Shown here: piece by piece, positions 54,514 to 64,000 of the stretch
Layout: each line of letters starts with the position of its first letter
Position numbering within the stretch: position 1 is the stretch's first letter
NCBI RefSeq assembly: GCF_963583255.1
Contig: NC_084804.1
Location: 25,237,061 to 25,301,060 of the forward strand
Direction: 5' to 3'
From: Pyrus communis
Taxonomy: Eukaryota; Streptophyta; Magnoliopsida; Rosales; Rosaceae
DNA length: 64,000 nucleotides
Notes under the pieces: model-generated
The model's input: the letters and a program-made list of their open reading frames with translations, nothing else
Databases searched by the model: none
What the model was told of the DNA's origin: nothing
Made by a program: the position numbers and the translations under genes

Positions 54514-56600
54514 TGATAGGAGCATATTCATGCGACTTAAATGGCTTGTTCTCGTGCATTTACGTTATGTTTCTTTAGTTATTTTAGTACTTTAAGCTAT
54601 TTTCGTGTGTTTGTAGGTCCAAAGGGCTAAAGGAGCAAAAAGATGCATTTTGGAGACTTTTGGAGCACTTTTGGGCTAAGGACGGATAGCTTATGCTTGA
54701 AGCCAAAGTGTTGGACGAAATTGAAGACCTAATTGGAGCCAAAGTGTTGGAACCTTGTTCTCTTTAGTTTTAGGACATTTAAACCTTTCCTAATCCCAAT
54801 CATGCCATGCATAACACACATCCATTCTAACACATTGTCATTGCACATGCATTTCCTTCATTAGTTAACCCACATGCACTTATCACTTATCATCACCACA
54901 TATCATATCACTTAATCACTTATCACTTATCATCACCACTTAACCACTTATCATATCATAACCACATATCATATCACTTATCACTTATCACTTAACATAT
55001 CATCCACCTACTTCACCTACAACATCCACCTACTTCACCTACAACATCCACTTCACCTACAACATCCACCTACTTCACCTACAACATCCACCTACTTCAC
55101 CTACAACATCCACTTCACCTACAACATCCACCTACTTCACCTACAACATCCACTTCACCTACAACATCCACCTACTTCACCTACAACATCCACCTACTTC
55201 ACCTACAAATGACATAGCCATATGTTCCCTCCACTACTCCTATAAATACCCTTGCATTCATTCATTCAAGGACATCTCATTTCATACACAACACATTACA
55301 AACACATTCTCCCTTCCCTAGCCGTGAGCTTCCCATCCATTCCCTTATAATCCAAACACCACTCCTCATCCATTTCCATAATCCCCCAAACCTCACCTTA
55401 GACCTTGTGCTACAACAACGAGGAAGATAAGAGGGCCTAAACGTTCATACAATTCAAGTGTGAGTTGTTGGAATGTTTAGGTGTTTCTTTGATTTCAAAG
55501 TTTAAATTTAATTCTCTTTGTTTTGTACGTATGAGGAATGGAAGAGAAGAGTGCCTAAACGTTCATACAATTCAAGTTTGAGTTGTTGGAATGTTTAGGT
55601 GTTTCTTTGATTTCAAAGTTATGAGGAACTAAACCCCCTTTAGCTAGGGGGTGATTCAAAATACATGTTTATGCTTGCATTATGAATTGATTACTTTTGG
55701 TTGGAATTTAATAAGTTGTGGATTCAATTTGTTTAACCGTTTGATTCATAACTTATTTATGAATGTTTATTAAGCATGCGCGCTTAATTTTCATGCATGA
55801 ATATGACGCTAGAATATAAGTGAATTTCACCTAATCGTTATGAACTTATATTCACAAGTAGTGGAGGTTGCTTATAAACAATCACGTTAAATGAATTCTT
55901 GGCATAAGTTTCATGCGTATTCCATAGTAACGAATGCCTCGTCAACACTTATAGTTTTCATAATGCTTAATGATCTTTGATTGTATCTTTATTGTGCTTT
56001 TCACGTAAAGGACTTTTGGAGAATGTGGTGAATTGCGTTGCGCTAACCCATCCAATTCATTAACTTAAGGAAAACTTGACGGTTAATTTAAGCGGACCTA
56101 ATTAACCCGGGGCGTTGAGTTTCATAATTTATCGAAAGACCAACTGAGAATCAATTTTGTATGCAAGTGTAACATGTGTGGAGAAGAACCCCTTGGCTAT
56201 TCCATCATCCATATTTTTATCACATTCATCTTTACTATCTGTTTTAAATTATAATCTGTCCGTTTAATTTCATATCGTCCAAACACAATTCCCCCCTCTA
56301 TTTTGTTAAGTCTTAATCATTTGATTTGTCTTATTTTATGTTTTTAAGTATTTGGAGTCTTTTGAACTTGTTTTGAGTCTTTTAGTTTGTCTTAGTGTTT
56401 TAAAAGTTAGTTTTAAAGCCATTCTGAGTCATAGTAGTCTTGTTAAGAGTATTTTAATTTAGTTTTTATGTTTTTAAGTCAATTTAGAAGGTTTTAGCAA
56501 GCCCTCCTAATCCCCGGTCTAGAACGATCCCTCACTTATCCATTCTACTACAATTGTCAAACGAGGGTTTAATTTGAGTGTCAAGTAAAATCTCGCATCA
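54514..56600 (+). repeat. Element G 3' LTR
   Basis: This matches 47289-49375 over the full 2087 bp as far as I could compare; TATAAATA is at 55241-55248. It ends CTCGCATCA and is followed by E LTR sequence. Confidence 0.92.
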
Positions 56601-57591
56601 ATATGGAAGGATGGTGTTTGGATTGTAAGGGAGAGCACGGCACAAGGGAGTTTTATGGTCTACATTTCTGCAATGGATGAGTGTTTATGAATGGAATGGA
56701 TGGACTTGTGAAGGGCACGGCCCCAAGGGACCAATTTCTGTTGTGAAATGAATTGTGTATGAATGAGTGTGAATGAATGAGTATTTATAGGTGAAATGGG
56801 GGGAACATGACAGCTAGGTTGCATGTGCACATGTTGGTTGAATGATTATGAGTGCATGTGGCTGAAATAGCATGTGGAATGGCTGGAAATGCAAGGAGAA
56901 GGCATGTGCACGGTTTTGGGAGAGAATGGGAGTGCAAGTGGCTGAAATGTTAGAGGAACAAGTGCATGTGGCTGCATTGTGGTGCAATGATGGAGGAACA
57001 ATCTGAAAATGCAAGGTATGGCTGGAATGATTGTGTTTGTTTGAATGTGCATGTGATTAAATTAAAGGATGCAAAGTAAATAAATAATGAATGCATGTGT
57101 TGAATTATGAAGATGCATGTGCAATGAAGTGGAATGACAATCTGAAATGGGATAGGTACCCACGGCAATGATGATTTCTGGTGGTGTTTTGGGTGCATGT
57201 GGAATGAATGATTTCTTGGTGAGTGGATGCATGTGTTGATTAAAGGGGGAATGCAAAGGAAAAGCTAGAAATGCATGTGGAGTGGCTGCAAGGTGAATGA
57301 ATAATGAAATGGGAAAGCATGTGCAAGGTTTTGGTGTGAATGATTGAATGTGCATGTGGCTGCAATGGAGGAGGAATCCTTCAATTTCGTCCATCCTCTT
57401 GGCTCCAAGCATATGATATCCATTCCAATCTCTAATTTGCTCCAAAAGGCTCCAAAAGGCATCCTTTTGCATACTTTGCCCTTAGAACCTGAAAACACAC
57501 AAAAGAAGCATAAAGGACTAAAATAACTAAAGAAACATAACGTAAATGCACGAGAACAAGCCATTTAAGTCGCATGAATATGCTCCTATCA
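56601..57591 (-). repeat. Element E 5' LTR remnant
   Basis: 991 bp match 38942-39932 of E's 3' LTR, the same length, with one difference noticed (GGACTTGTG versus GGACCTGTG). The right end GCTCCTATCA is followed by TSD ACATC (57592-57596). The remaining part of this LTR was lost or displaced on the left side of G/F. Confidence 0.9.
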
Positions 57592-57596
57592 ACATC

Positions 57597-59088
57597 AACA
57601 CATTCTATCATTTCCACATGCATTTCCAGCTTTCCACCAAGTTCCTAGCTGTCATGTTCCCTCTTTTTCACCTATAAATAAGCATCCATTGCAGCCACAA
57701 ATCACACACTCTTCCATATTCAGAAAATCATCTCTCATACACATTCATTCACGCCAGAAATTCATTCCCTCTCTCTAACACTGCCATACTTCACCATTCT
57801 TCATATTTTCTGCCCAAAAACACTCCTTGCCTTCCCCTACATCCATCCCTACCCTAAACACATCATTCTACATCATCCATAACCCCCAAAACTCACCAAA
57901 ACCCCTTGTGCTGCAGCAACTAGAGGAGAAGAGGCCTAAATGTTCATACAATTCAAGATTGAGTTGTTGGGATTTTTAGGTGTTCTTCGTTCTTGTTTTC
58001 AATGTTTACTTTGTTATGACTCTCTAAGTTTGTTGTAATCATGAGTGGCTAAACCCCTAATTAGTTAGGGGAAAGTTTGAAACCATGGACATATGTTGGT
58101 TATAATTTGATTTACTCCAGTTATGAATTCATGAACTTTAGATGTGGTTTACTTTTCGGTTTTGATTAAGAACTTGTTTATTTATGTGGGTTGAGGGTCG
58201 ACACTTAATTTGCATGCCTAAACTTGATGCTAGGATATAAGGGAATTTCACCTAATCGTTATGAACTTATATTCATGAGTAGTAAAAATCGCTAGTCACG
58301 ATTGTGTTTAGTAAACCCTAGGCTGGATTAACATGCGTATTCCATAGTTATGAATGCCTAGTCGATGTTTATGATTTCCGTTGAATTTAATGATCTTTGT
58401 TGAATGTCTCTATCATGCGTATTCCATGGTTAGGGACGTTGATTAGGAATAATTTGGTTGTAATGCGTATTCCATTCAATCCAATGAATCTAGGGAAATC
58501 TGAAAGTTAATTTAAGCGGACCTAATTAACTTGGTGCCTTGTCATTCATCGTTTGTTGAAGTCATAACTGGGAATCAAATTATATGCATATGTTCATGTG
58601 TGGATAAGAAACCCTCTAACTAGTTTCTCATCATTCTATTTCATCAATTTTGTTTTTACAATCTGTTTTAATTAGAATCTGTGCATTTAGTTTAATTTCG
58701 TCCAAAACTCAATTCCCCTTTACTTTATTGTCCAATTTAGTTAGAAAGTGTCTTAGTTTATGTTTCTAAGTGTTTTGATTCAATTTATTACACAAATTCG
58801 TCCAAATTCACCAAAGTGCTCAAAACTGCCCAGAAAGTGTTTTTAAGGCAGTTTTGAGTGTTTTGGGTGATGTTTGAGTCTTTTGGTTTGTTTTAGTGTT
58901 TTAAGCGTTTAGTTTCGCATTCTTTGAGTCTAGCTTAGTGTTTTAAACTTTATTTTACGTTTTTGAGTCAATTTCACATTGATTAGCATCCCTAGTTAAT
59001 CCCTGGTCTAGAACGATCCCTATTTGCTCATATACTACAATTGTTATCCATAGGGTTTAATTTGTGTGTCAAGTTAATTTTCACATCA
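57597..59088 (+). repeat. LTR H, right part
   Basis: This continues 23946-24575. TATAAATA is at 57673-57680, the GGATATAAG/CTTATATTC pairing at about 58232-58273, the CTCAAAACTGCC/GGCAGTTTTGAG hairpin at 58819-58858, and the end TTTCACATCA at 59088. U5 reads TTAATCCCTGG (58997-59007), weaker than the CTAATCCCCGG of A, D and G. Confidence 0.85.
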
Positions 59089-59093
59089 AATTT

Positions 59094-59111
59094 TGGCGCC
59101 GTTGCCGGGGA
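59094..59111 (+). other. Primer-binding site after LTR H (tRNA-Asp)
   Basis: TGGCGCCGTTGCCGGGGA, then GGGATTAGCA/TGCTAATCCC as a hairpin whose loop is AAAT. Confidence 0.9.
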
Positions 59112-59212
59112 TTAGCAAAATTGCTAATCCCTTGTGTTTTTGCCGTATGTTTTTAGTGTAATTTACCTAGTTTTCTTATTTTGTTTTGTTTTCTTGGTTT
59201 AGGTACTAGTGC

Positions 59213-60196
59213 ATGACGCGGAGTTCTCAAACTGTGCATGCACATATCTTGGACTTTAACGACGATTTTGAACGTGATTTGAGAAGAAAGAGGAGGCATC
59301 CCGAACCTAGTGAACCTAGTGAACCTAGTTCAAGTTCAGAGGCCGAATCTGAGTTTGAAAGTGTGGAAGAAGAAGTTATGGCAGCGGACAATCGGACCAT
59401 TAAAGAGCTTTCGGCCTCGGGGTTGGCCAATGCCGCACCATTATGCATTCAATACCCCGCGGCTGTCCAAGGCAAGACCGATGAATTCGAGTTGAAGTCA
59501 AGCTTGTTGCACCACATTCCGAAATACCATGGGCTTTCCATGGAAGATCCAAACAAGCATTTGAAGGAGTTTGAAGTTGTATGCTCAAGCATGACACCCA
59601 TTAACGTTGATGGGAATATTATGAAGATGAAACCTTTTCCATTCTCTCTTGTGGAAAAGGCTAAGGATTGGCTTTATGAATTGGCACCCGGGACCGTTAC
59701 TTCTTGGGAGAGCATGAAGAGAGCATTCTTGGAGAAGTTCTTCCCTACTTCAAGAGTCATTCTCTTGAGGAAGAAAATTAGCGGAATCCAACAAAGTCAA
59801 GGAGAATCTTTTCCGGCATACTACGAGCGTTTTAAAGCCCTTGTTGCATCATGTCCTCAACATCAAATGAAGGAGGAGCTTCTCCTTCAATATTTCTATG
59901 AGGGCCTTCTTCCCATTGAAAGGCAAATGCTCGATGCTTCGGCGGGAGGTGCATTGGTGGACAAAATTCCTATGGCAGCCAAGACCCTAATTGCAAACCG
60001 TGCTCTAAATGCACAACAATATGAAGGACTTGGGCAAAGGGACCCCCCACGGCAACACTTGAATGAGGTAAGTTCTCAATCCAATATACAATCTCAGTTA
60101 GCTAATCTTACTTCTATTATGTCTCAGATGGCCGAAGGAATGAAGATACAAGGACCGATTGTATGTGGTGTATGTTCTATCCAAGGACACCCTGAT
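59213..60196 (+). pseudogene. Second gag, truncated in the zinc knuckle by element I
   Basis: The ATG begins MTRSSQTVHA as in C. About 328 codons are open, covering the gag core ([35 protein letters not shown]) up to the first half of the CCHC knuckle (C318 GVC, then GHPD). At 60197 the LTR of element I interrupts it. The first 345 bp are nearly identical to C's gag and the rest is much more diverged. The continuation lies beyond the window. Confidence 0.85.
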
Positions 60197-61854
60197 TGAT
60201 GTTTTCCTTCTTCATGCTAGAATATGTTTAGTATAATGGCACAAGTAAGGGTGTCAAATCCACAGGGACTAATTGGACCTATATAATCACTTGTTTTGCA
60301 AGAACTCTTTACTAGAGAAATAAAACTAATCAATGTAGGCAGATTTGTTGTTGTACATTGAAAGCATAAAGAAATGAAGTAAACACAAAATGAATGAATC
60401 AACAGCTAATAAAATGAGATAGTACAAATGGAGATGAAGCTAGGGATTCGATTTTACCATTGCTAACCCAAGGCCATGCTTGTTGAATCAGATTATATTC
60501 ATCCATCTACCTATTTCTTGAGTTTGTTTCACTTAGATATGATCAACCATATGATGTGTGGATTTGATCAAATGTCTCTAATCATGAGCCTAATTGTGAT
60601 GTGCAACTTTGGTTCCTAATCAAGAATATGTAGTGCACAAGAAACTTTCACAAAACCAAAGGGAACACTCGGCAGGATGTTTGCAAAACATTCCCTTCAT
60701 TCATTCACATATCCACCAAGATTATGCATGATGTGTGCTTTAATCTTGGCTAAACAACCTGTGGTTAATTCAAATGATGATCAAGCATTAAAATCAACAC
60801 ACTAAGTCACAATTAAATCGGAGAATGAAACAAGAAATAGATAGATTAAATGAGAATTCTGAATTAACTACATGGCAATCTTGCAAGGCTACATCGAATC
60901 CCTAGAGAGAGATTAGTTACACTTCATGTTTACAAAAGGTTTGACATAAAAATATATAACATGAGTGAACATAGGATTAAGAAGAAAGAACCCTTGAAGC
61001 AAAACTGATGTCGAAATCCCTTAAGAGTTGCCTTCGGTGTTGGTGCTCCAAGTGTGTTGTAAATGAAGGTGGAGCGGCTAAGGTTGAATGGTTTCTGCGA
61101 ATGGGAGAGTGTATGGAATGGAATGAAGCCGAGAAGAGATTGTGTAGAAATGGAAGGGGATTTGCGGCAAAAGGGAAAGATTGGATGTGTTTGTGGTGTC
61201 TTGTGTATGAAAATGAGATGTGTTTTTTGTGTATGAATGCATGGGTTTTTATAGGGGGAATGGGAGAATAAGTGGGTGATTGTTTAAGAGTGAATGTGGT
61301 TGTTATGATTGAGAGTGCATGTGGATGAAATAATGATGGAAAAAGAGCTAGGTTGTTGGTGTGTGAATGCATGTGTTGAATGATTAGAGTGCATGTGGGT
61401 GAATATGTGGTTGAAATGATGAAGTAGGAAGGTGGAAATGCATGTGTTGAATTGGTGGTGCAATGATGAAAGAGTAAGTGCATGTGTGTGTGAATGGTGG
61501 TGCAATGATGAAAGAGTAAGTGCATGTGTGTGTGAATGCATGTGGCTAAGGGTTGTTGATTGGGCTAGAGGTTTTGCATGGCTCAAAGGATTGTTTGATT
61601 GGGCTAGGCCCTTTGTTTTATGTCCAAAGTGCATACAAGGCTTTCAAATTCGTCCAACACTTTGGCTCCAAGCATATGCTATCCATTCCAAGCCCAATTT
61701 TGCTCCAAAATGCTCCAAAATGCATCTTTTTGCTTCCTTAGCCATATGAACCTAAAAACACACGAAAATGGCTTAAACTACTAAAACAACTATGAATTAA
61801 CAACATAGATGCACGAAAACAAGCTATGTAAGTCGCCTAAATATGCTCCTATCA
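60197..61854 (-). repeat. Element I 3' LTR (minus strand)
   Basis: A 1658-bp LTR starts TGATGTTTTCC on the left and ends GCTCCTATCA on the right, with the reversed polypurine tract next to it. Preceding bases CTGAT (60192-60196) are the probable target duplication; the other copy is outside the window. The reversed TATA (TTTTTATAG) is at about 61246-61254. The left 800 bp (U5/R side) do not resemble the other LTRs; the right part (U3) does. A perfect 13-bp inverted repeat CTAGGGATTCGAT (60440-60452)/ATCGAATCCCTAG (60893-60905) lies inside. Confidence 0.75.
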
Positions 61855-62599
61855 AATTCCCCCACACTTAGCTTTTGCTAGTCCTCGAGCAAAACAAAAT
61901 AATAACAAATAAACAAAACGACACTAAACAAGTAAAACACAACCTAAACCTTCCAACAACCGTCTTAGGGATTTCCAATGCACATGACAAGTTAAAAATC
62001 ATTATTCTCATAGATTTTAGCCATCTTTACACTTAAGTACATTCTTAATCATAGTCACCACATACTAGTTCACAATTAAGCAATTAAAACACATTTCAAA
62101 TGTAGTAACATGCTTTAGAGAATTTACTCAATTCCTTACTAGAATGCACTCTATTTTCACACAGATTTTCTGACTACACACCCTACACTAGTTATATGTG
62201 AGAGATTGATGTAAACATGAAAGACTAGTATCTCACATATGTTATAACAAAGAAAGCATTTTCTGGATTTACGATAATGACATGAATATGATCTCATGAA
62301 TGGAATGCTACTACTTAGAATGAGAACCAGTGATTCCATAAGCTCATATCAAATCCAAACTCCACATTATTGAACACATAACGATCAAGATAGAAGTCAA
62401 AGGGGTGTAACGGGGCTAGGGTATTGGTTAACAATGAAAGGTGAAGGATAAACAAACATTCTTAAAGCAATAGTGAGCAAAGTATTGAATTAGGCACTTA
62501 GAATTCCCTTTAGAGCGTGGAAAACAACTTTTAGACTAATAGGGGAAATTCAAACAACTCTTATTTTTCTTTTCTTTTTCATTTTTTTTTTTTCAAATT

Positions 62600-62648
<49 letters not shown>

Positions 62649-64000
62649 CCGTGCCTATGGCACAACAACTCTCATCAATAATCCTTCCCCCACACTTATT
62701 TTCTGCAACATATTAATCAAAAAGGAATTCATTTTCCGTCATGCTTACTATGCTTTAAGAACAAAGGCATGGATGGTCCTATTCTAGGCTAGGTAAGGAT
62801 AACATGGGTTAACAAAGAACATAGGCTAAACAAGGCTCAAAAGGGGTTAAAACTTACAACAAATACGAAATATGGGAAGTAAGGCTATTTGGCTATGGTG
62901 GCAACTACACAACTTTATCTTGATATATGTTATGCAATTCAATGTCATGCTTTGAATGAAATGGATATAAGTTCTAGCATTTAGTTCTATCATGATACAA
63001 TTGCATTCTAAGTAGCAACCAAGCAAGGAATAATGAGATCATGCAACAACTTTAGAAAACAAAGAATCATAGAAAATAACTCTCCAAAGAAGGTAATGGC
63101 TCGAGTCTCACAGGGTTGTAGCGTTTGTTTGAGTTCCTTCCTTCAAGCATGTTACAAAAACGAATTTTTCTTTTATGATTGCATGTGAAGTCATACATTA
63201 TAACCATAACCAAGCATATACCAAGAGTAAATCAAACTTTCATCCATGTTTATAACTCTTTTTAACCGCCATGCAATTACAAACCAAATCCTTATCATTG
63301 TGTTGGAAGGTACCCTAAGACACAAACACACAAAAAGCACTTAAAACACTCTTTTTAGGCTTTTCAAAACATTTTTTTCAAATTTTTATGTGATTTTCGG
63401 AGTTATAAAACAAAACACACTAAAACACTCTAAAACAATTTAAAAACACCTTAAAACAGCAAGGAACAACATTTGAAGTTATGGGTGATAAAATCCCACG
63501 AATTTGCATTAACAACATTAGTTACCCCCCCACACTTAAATCAAACATTGTCCTCAATGTTTTAAGCATAGATTCACACAAAACATAAGTAAACACACAA
63601 AAAGCACTTAAACATACTAAACATGGCAAAATGTAATTAACAAAGAGAAGAGTTTAGGGACGCAAATCTGGTTATGGAGTGTAAATTCCCTCTTCTCCTT
63701 GGTGATTGCATTGAGGCTTTTATCTTTGTGATTCCACAGGCTTACTCTTGAACTGGTTTCCGCCCATCGTTGATTTTCCTTTGTGCTACATAATCTTGAA
63801 CTGGGTAGCAGGATTCTTTTGGTCTTCCCCGAAGGTCTGAGCTTGCCCTTTTTATCTGTTTCTTTGTTCAATCTTTGCAGGAGTGGTCCCTTCTCTGGAA
63901 GTGTATCAACCGTTGAAGATGACTACTCGAGAGCAATGCTAGGTAAGCAATCAGGAATAGATTCCAGGCAGTTGGCTCCAGAACAGAAGACTGACTCCAA
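61855..64000 (-). mobile_element. Element I interior, 3' UTR and start of the aORF upstream region (runs off the window)
   Basis: Reversed polypurine-tract copies are at 61859-61870 (hairpin TTTTGCT/AGCAAAA adjacent), 62687-62698 and 63525-63538 (hairpin adjacent). A long T run (A on the element strand) lies at 62609-62646. From about 63680 the text is that of the aORF upstream module (GTTTCCGCCCATCGTTGATT and on), so an aORF on the plus strand is expected just beyond the window, making I a pol-less element like A and G. Confidence 0.8.

Larger units (their letters stand above)
47289..56600 (+). mobile_element. Element G: complete non-autonomous Athila-like element
   Basis: It has two 2087-bp LTRs (47289-49375 and 54514-56600) with no difference noticed, and the same internal order as A: PBS, shortened gag, A-rich tract, antisense aORF, 3' UTR with three polypurine tracts. 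It sits in the 5' LTR of E, which resumes at 56601 (ATATGG, equivalent to 38942). The matching left target duplication is not found because an extra unit F precedes the left LTR and E sequence there is deleted. Confidence 0.9.
24576..57591 (-). mobile_element. Element E: minus-strand Athila-like element carrying nested insertions
   Basis: The outer ends are TGATGCGAAAATAG (left) and GCTCCTATCA (right), flanked by the perfect duplication ACATC (24571-24575 and 57592-57596), which proves that the two distant ends belong to one insertion. Its 3' LTR (24576-25553 plus 38395-39932) is split by D. Its 3' UTR and aORF module lie at 39933-43588. Its gag, PBS and part of its 5' LTR are lost at the junction with F/G; 991 bp of the 5' LTR survive at 56601-57591 and match 38942-39932 with one difference that I noticed. 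The insertion is therefore young. Confidence 0.88.

Noticed and set aside
62609..62646. Long T run as a possible retroposon poly(A) tail
   Set aside because: The same A/G-rich run occurs at the same place in the other 3' UTRs; it is an expanded simple repeat of the element.

Overview
The window is plant nuclear heterochromatin made entirely of nested LTR retrotransposons. I see no host gene, functional rRNA or tRNA gene. The dominant family is an Athila-like Ty3/gypsy lineage: a primer-binding site (PBS) matching plant tRNA-Asp (TGGCGCCGTTGCCGGGGA), a gag with a CCHC knuckle, a protease with DLGAS, an RT with FMDD, an integrase with a DD35E triad and no chromodomain. The host is an angiosperm, probably a eudicot. 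I lean weakly towards Rosaceae (apple/pear type), from recall of similar repeats only.

Layout, outermost to innermost. (1) An LTR fragment (1-206 and 8902-10210) is split by a complete non-autonomous element A (207-8896, TSD ACTTC); it abuts a minus-strand LTR fragment (10211-10616). (2) A plus-strand chain starts at 10617: 5' LTR 'C', gag-protease, a minus-strand solo LTR (15318-17547, TSD CCAAG) inside pol, a foreign module (about 18031-19792) replacing part of the RT, then RNase H-integrase, a 3' UTR and LTR 'H' (23946-24575 continuing at 57597-59088), which leads into a second gag (59213-60196). (3) LTR H is split by minus-strand element E (24576-57591, TSD ACATC). (4) E's 3' LTR is split by element D (25554-38389, TSD ATTGT), a complete young copy with an uninterrupted 1847-aa gag-pol. 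(5) D's 3' UTR holds a complete Cassandra miniature retrotransposon with 5S-rRNA-like LTRs (34435-35079, TSD CCTAC). (6) E's 5' side holds plus-strand element G (47289-56600) with an extra partial unit F on its left (43589-47288), joined head-on to E's interior in a giant palindrome. (7) The second gag is cut at 60197 by minus-strand element I, which runs off the window.

Two cooperating types occur. C and D are autonomous-type (gag-pol). A, E, F/G and I are derivatives lacking pol; A and G keep a shortened gag. Those whose module lies inside the window (A, E, F, G) carry an antisense gene (aORF, about 225 aa, coiled coil) with its own TATA box and leader; I reaches only the start of that module. 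They would need enzymes from C/D-like relatives, with which they share the PBS, the 3' polypurine tract and the 3' UTR.

Most notable unlisted structure: three spaced copies of the polypurine tract AAGTGTGGGGG in every 3' UTR, two of them preceded by a hairpin with loop GAGGAC; a U5/PBS/leader triad of mutually complementary segments; hairpins inside the LTRs, one with a compensatory base change; and mosaic near-identical blocks showing recombination between elements.
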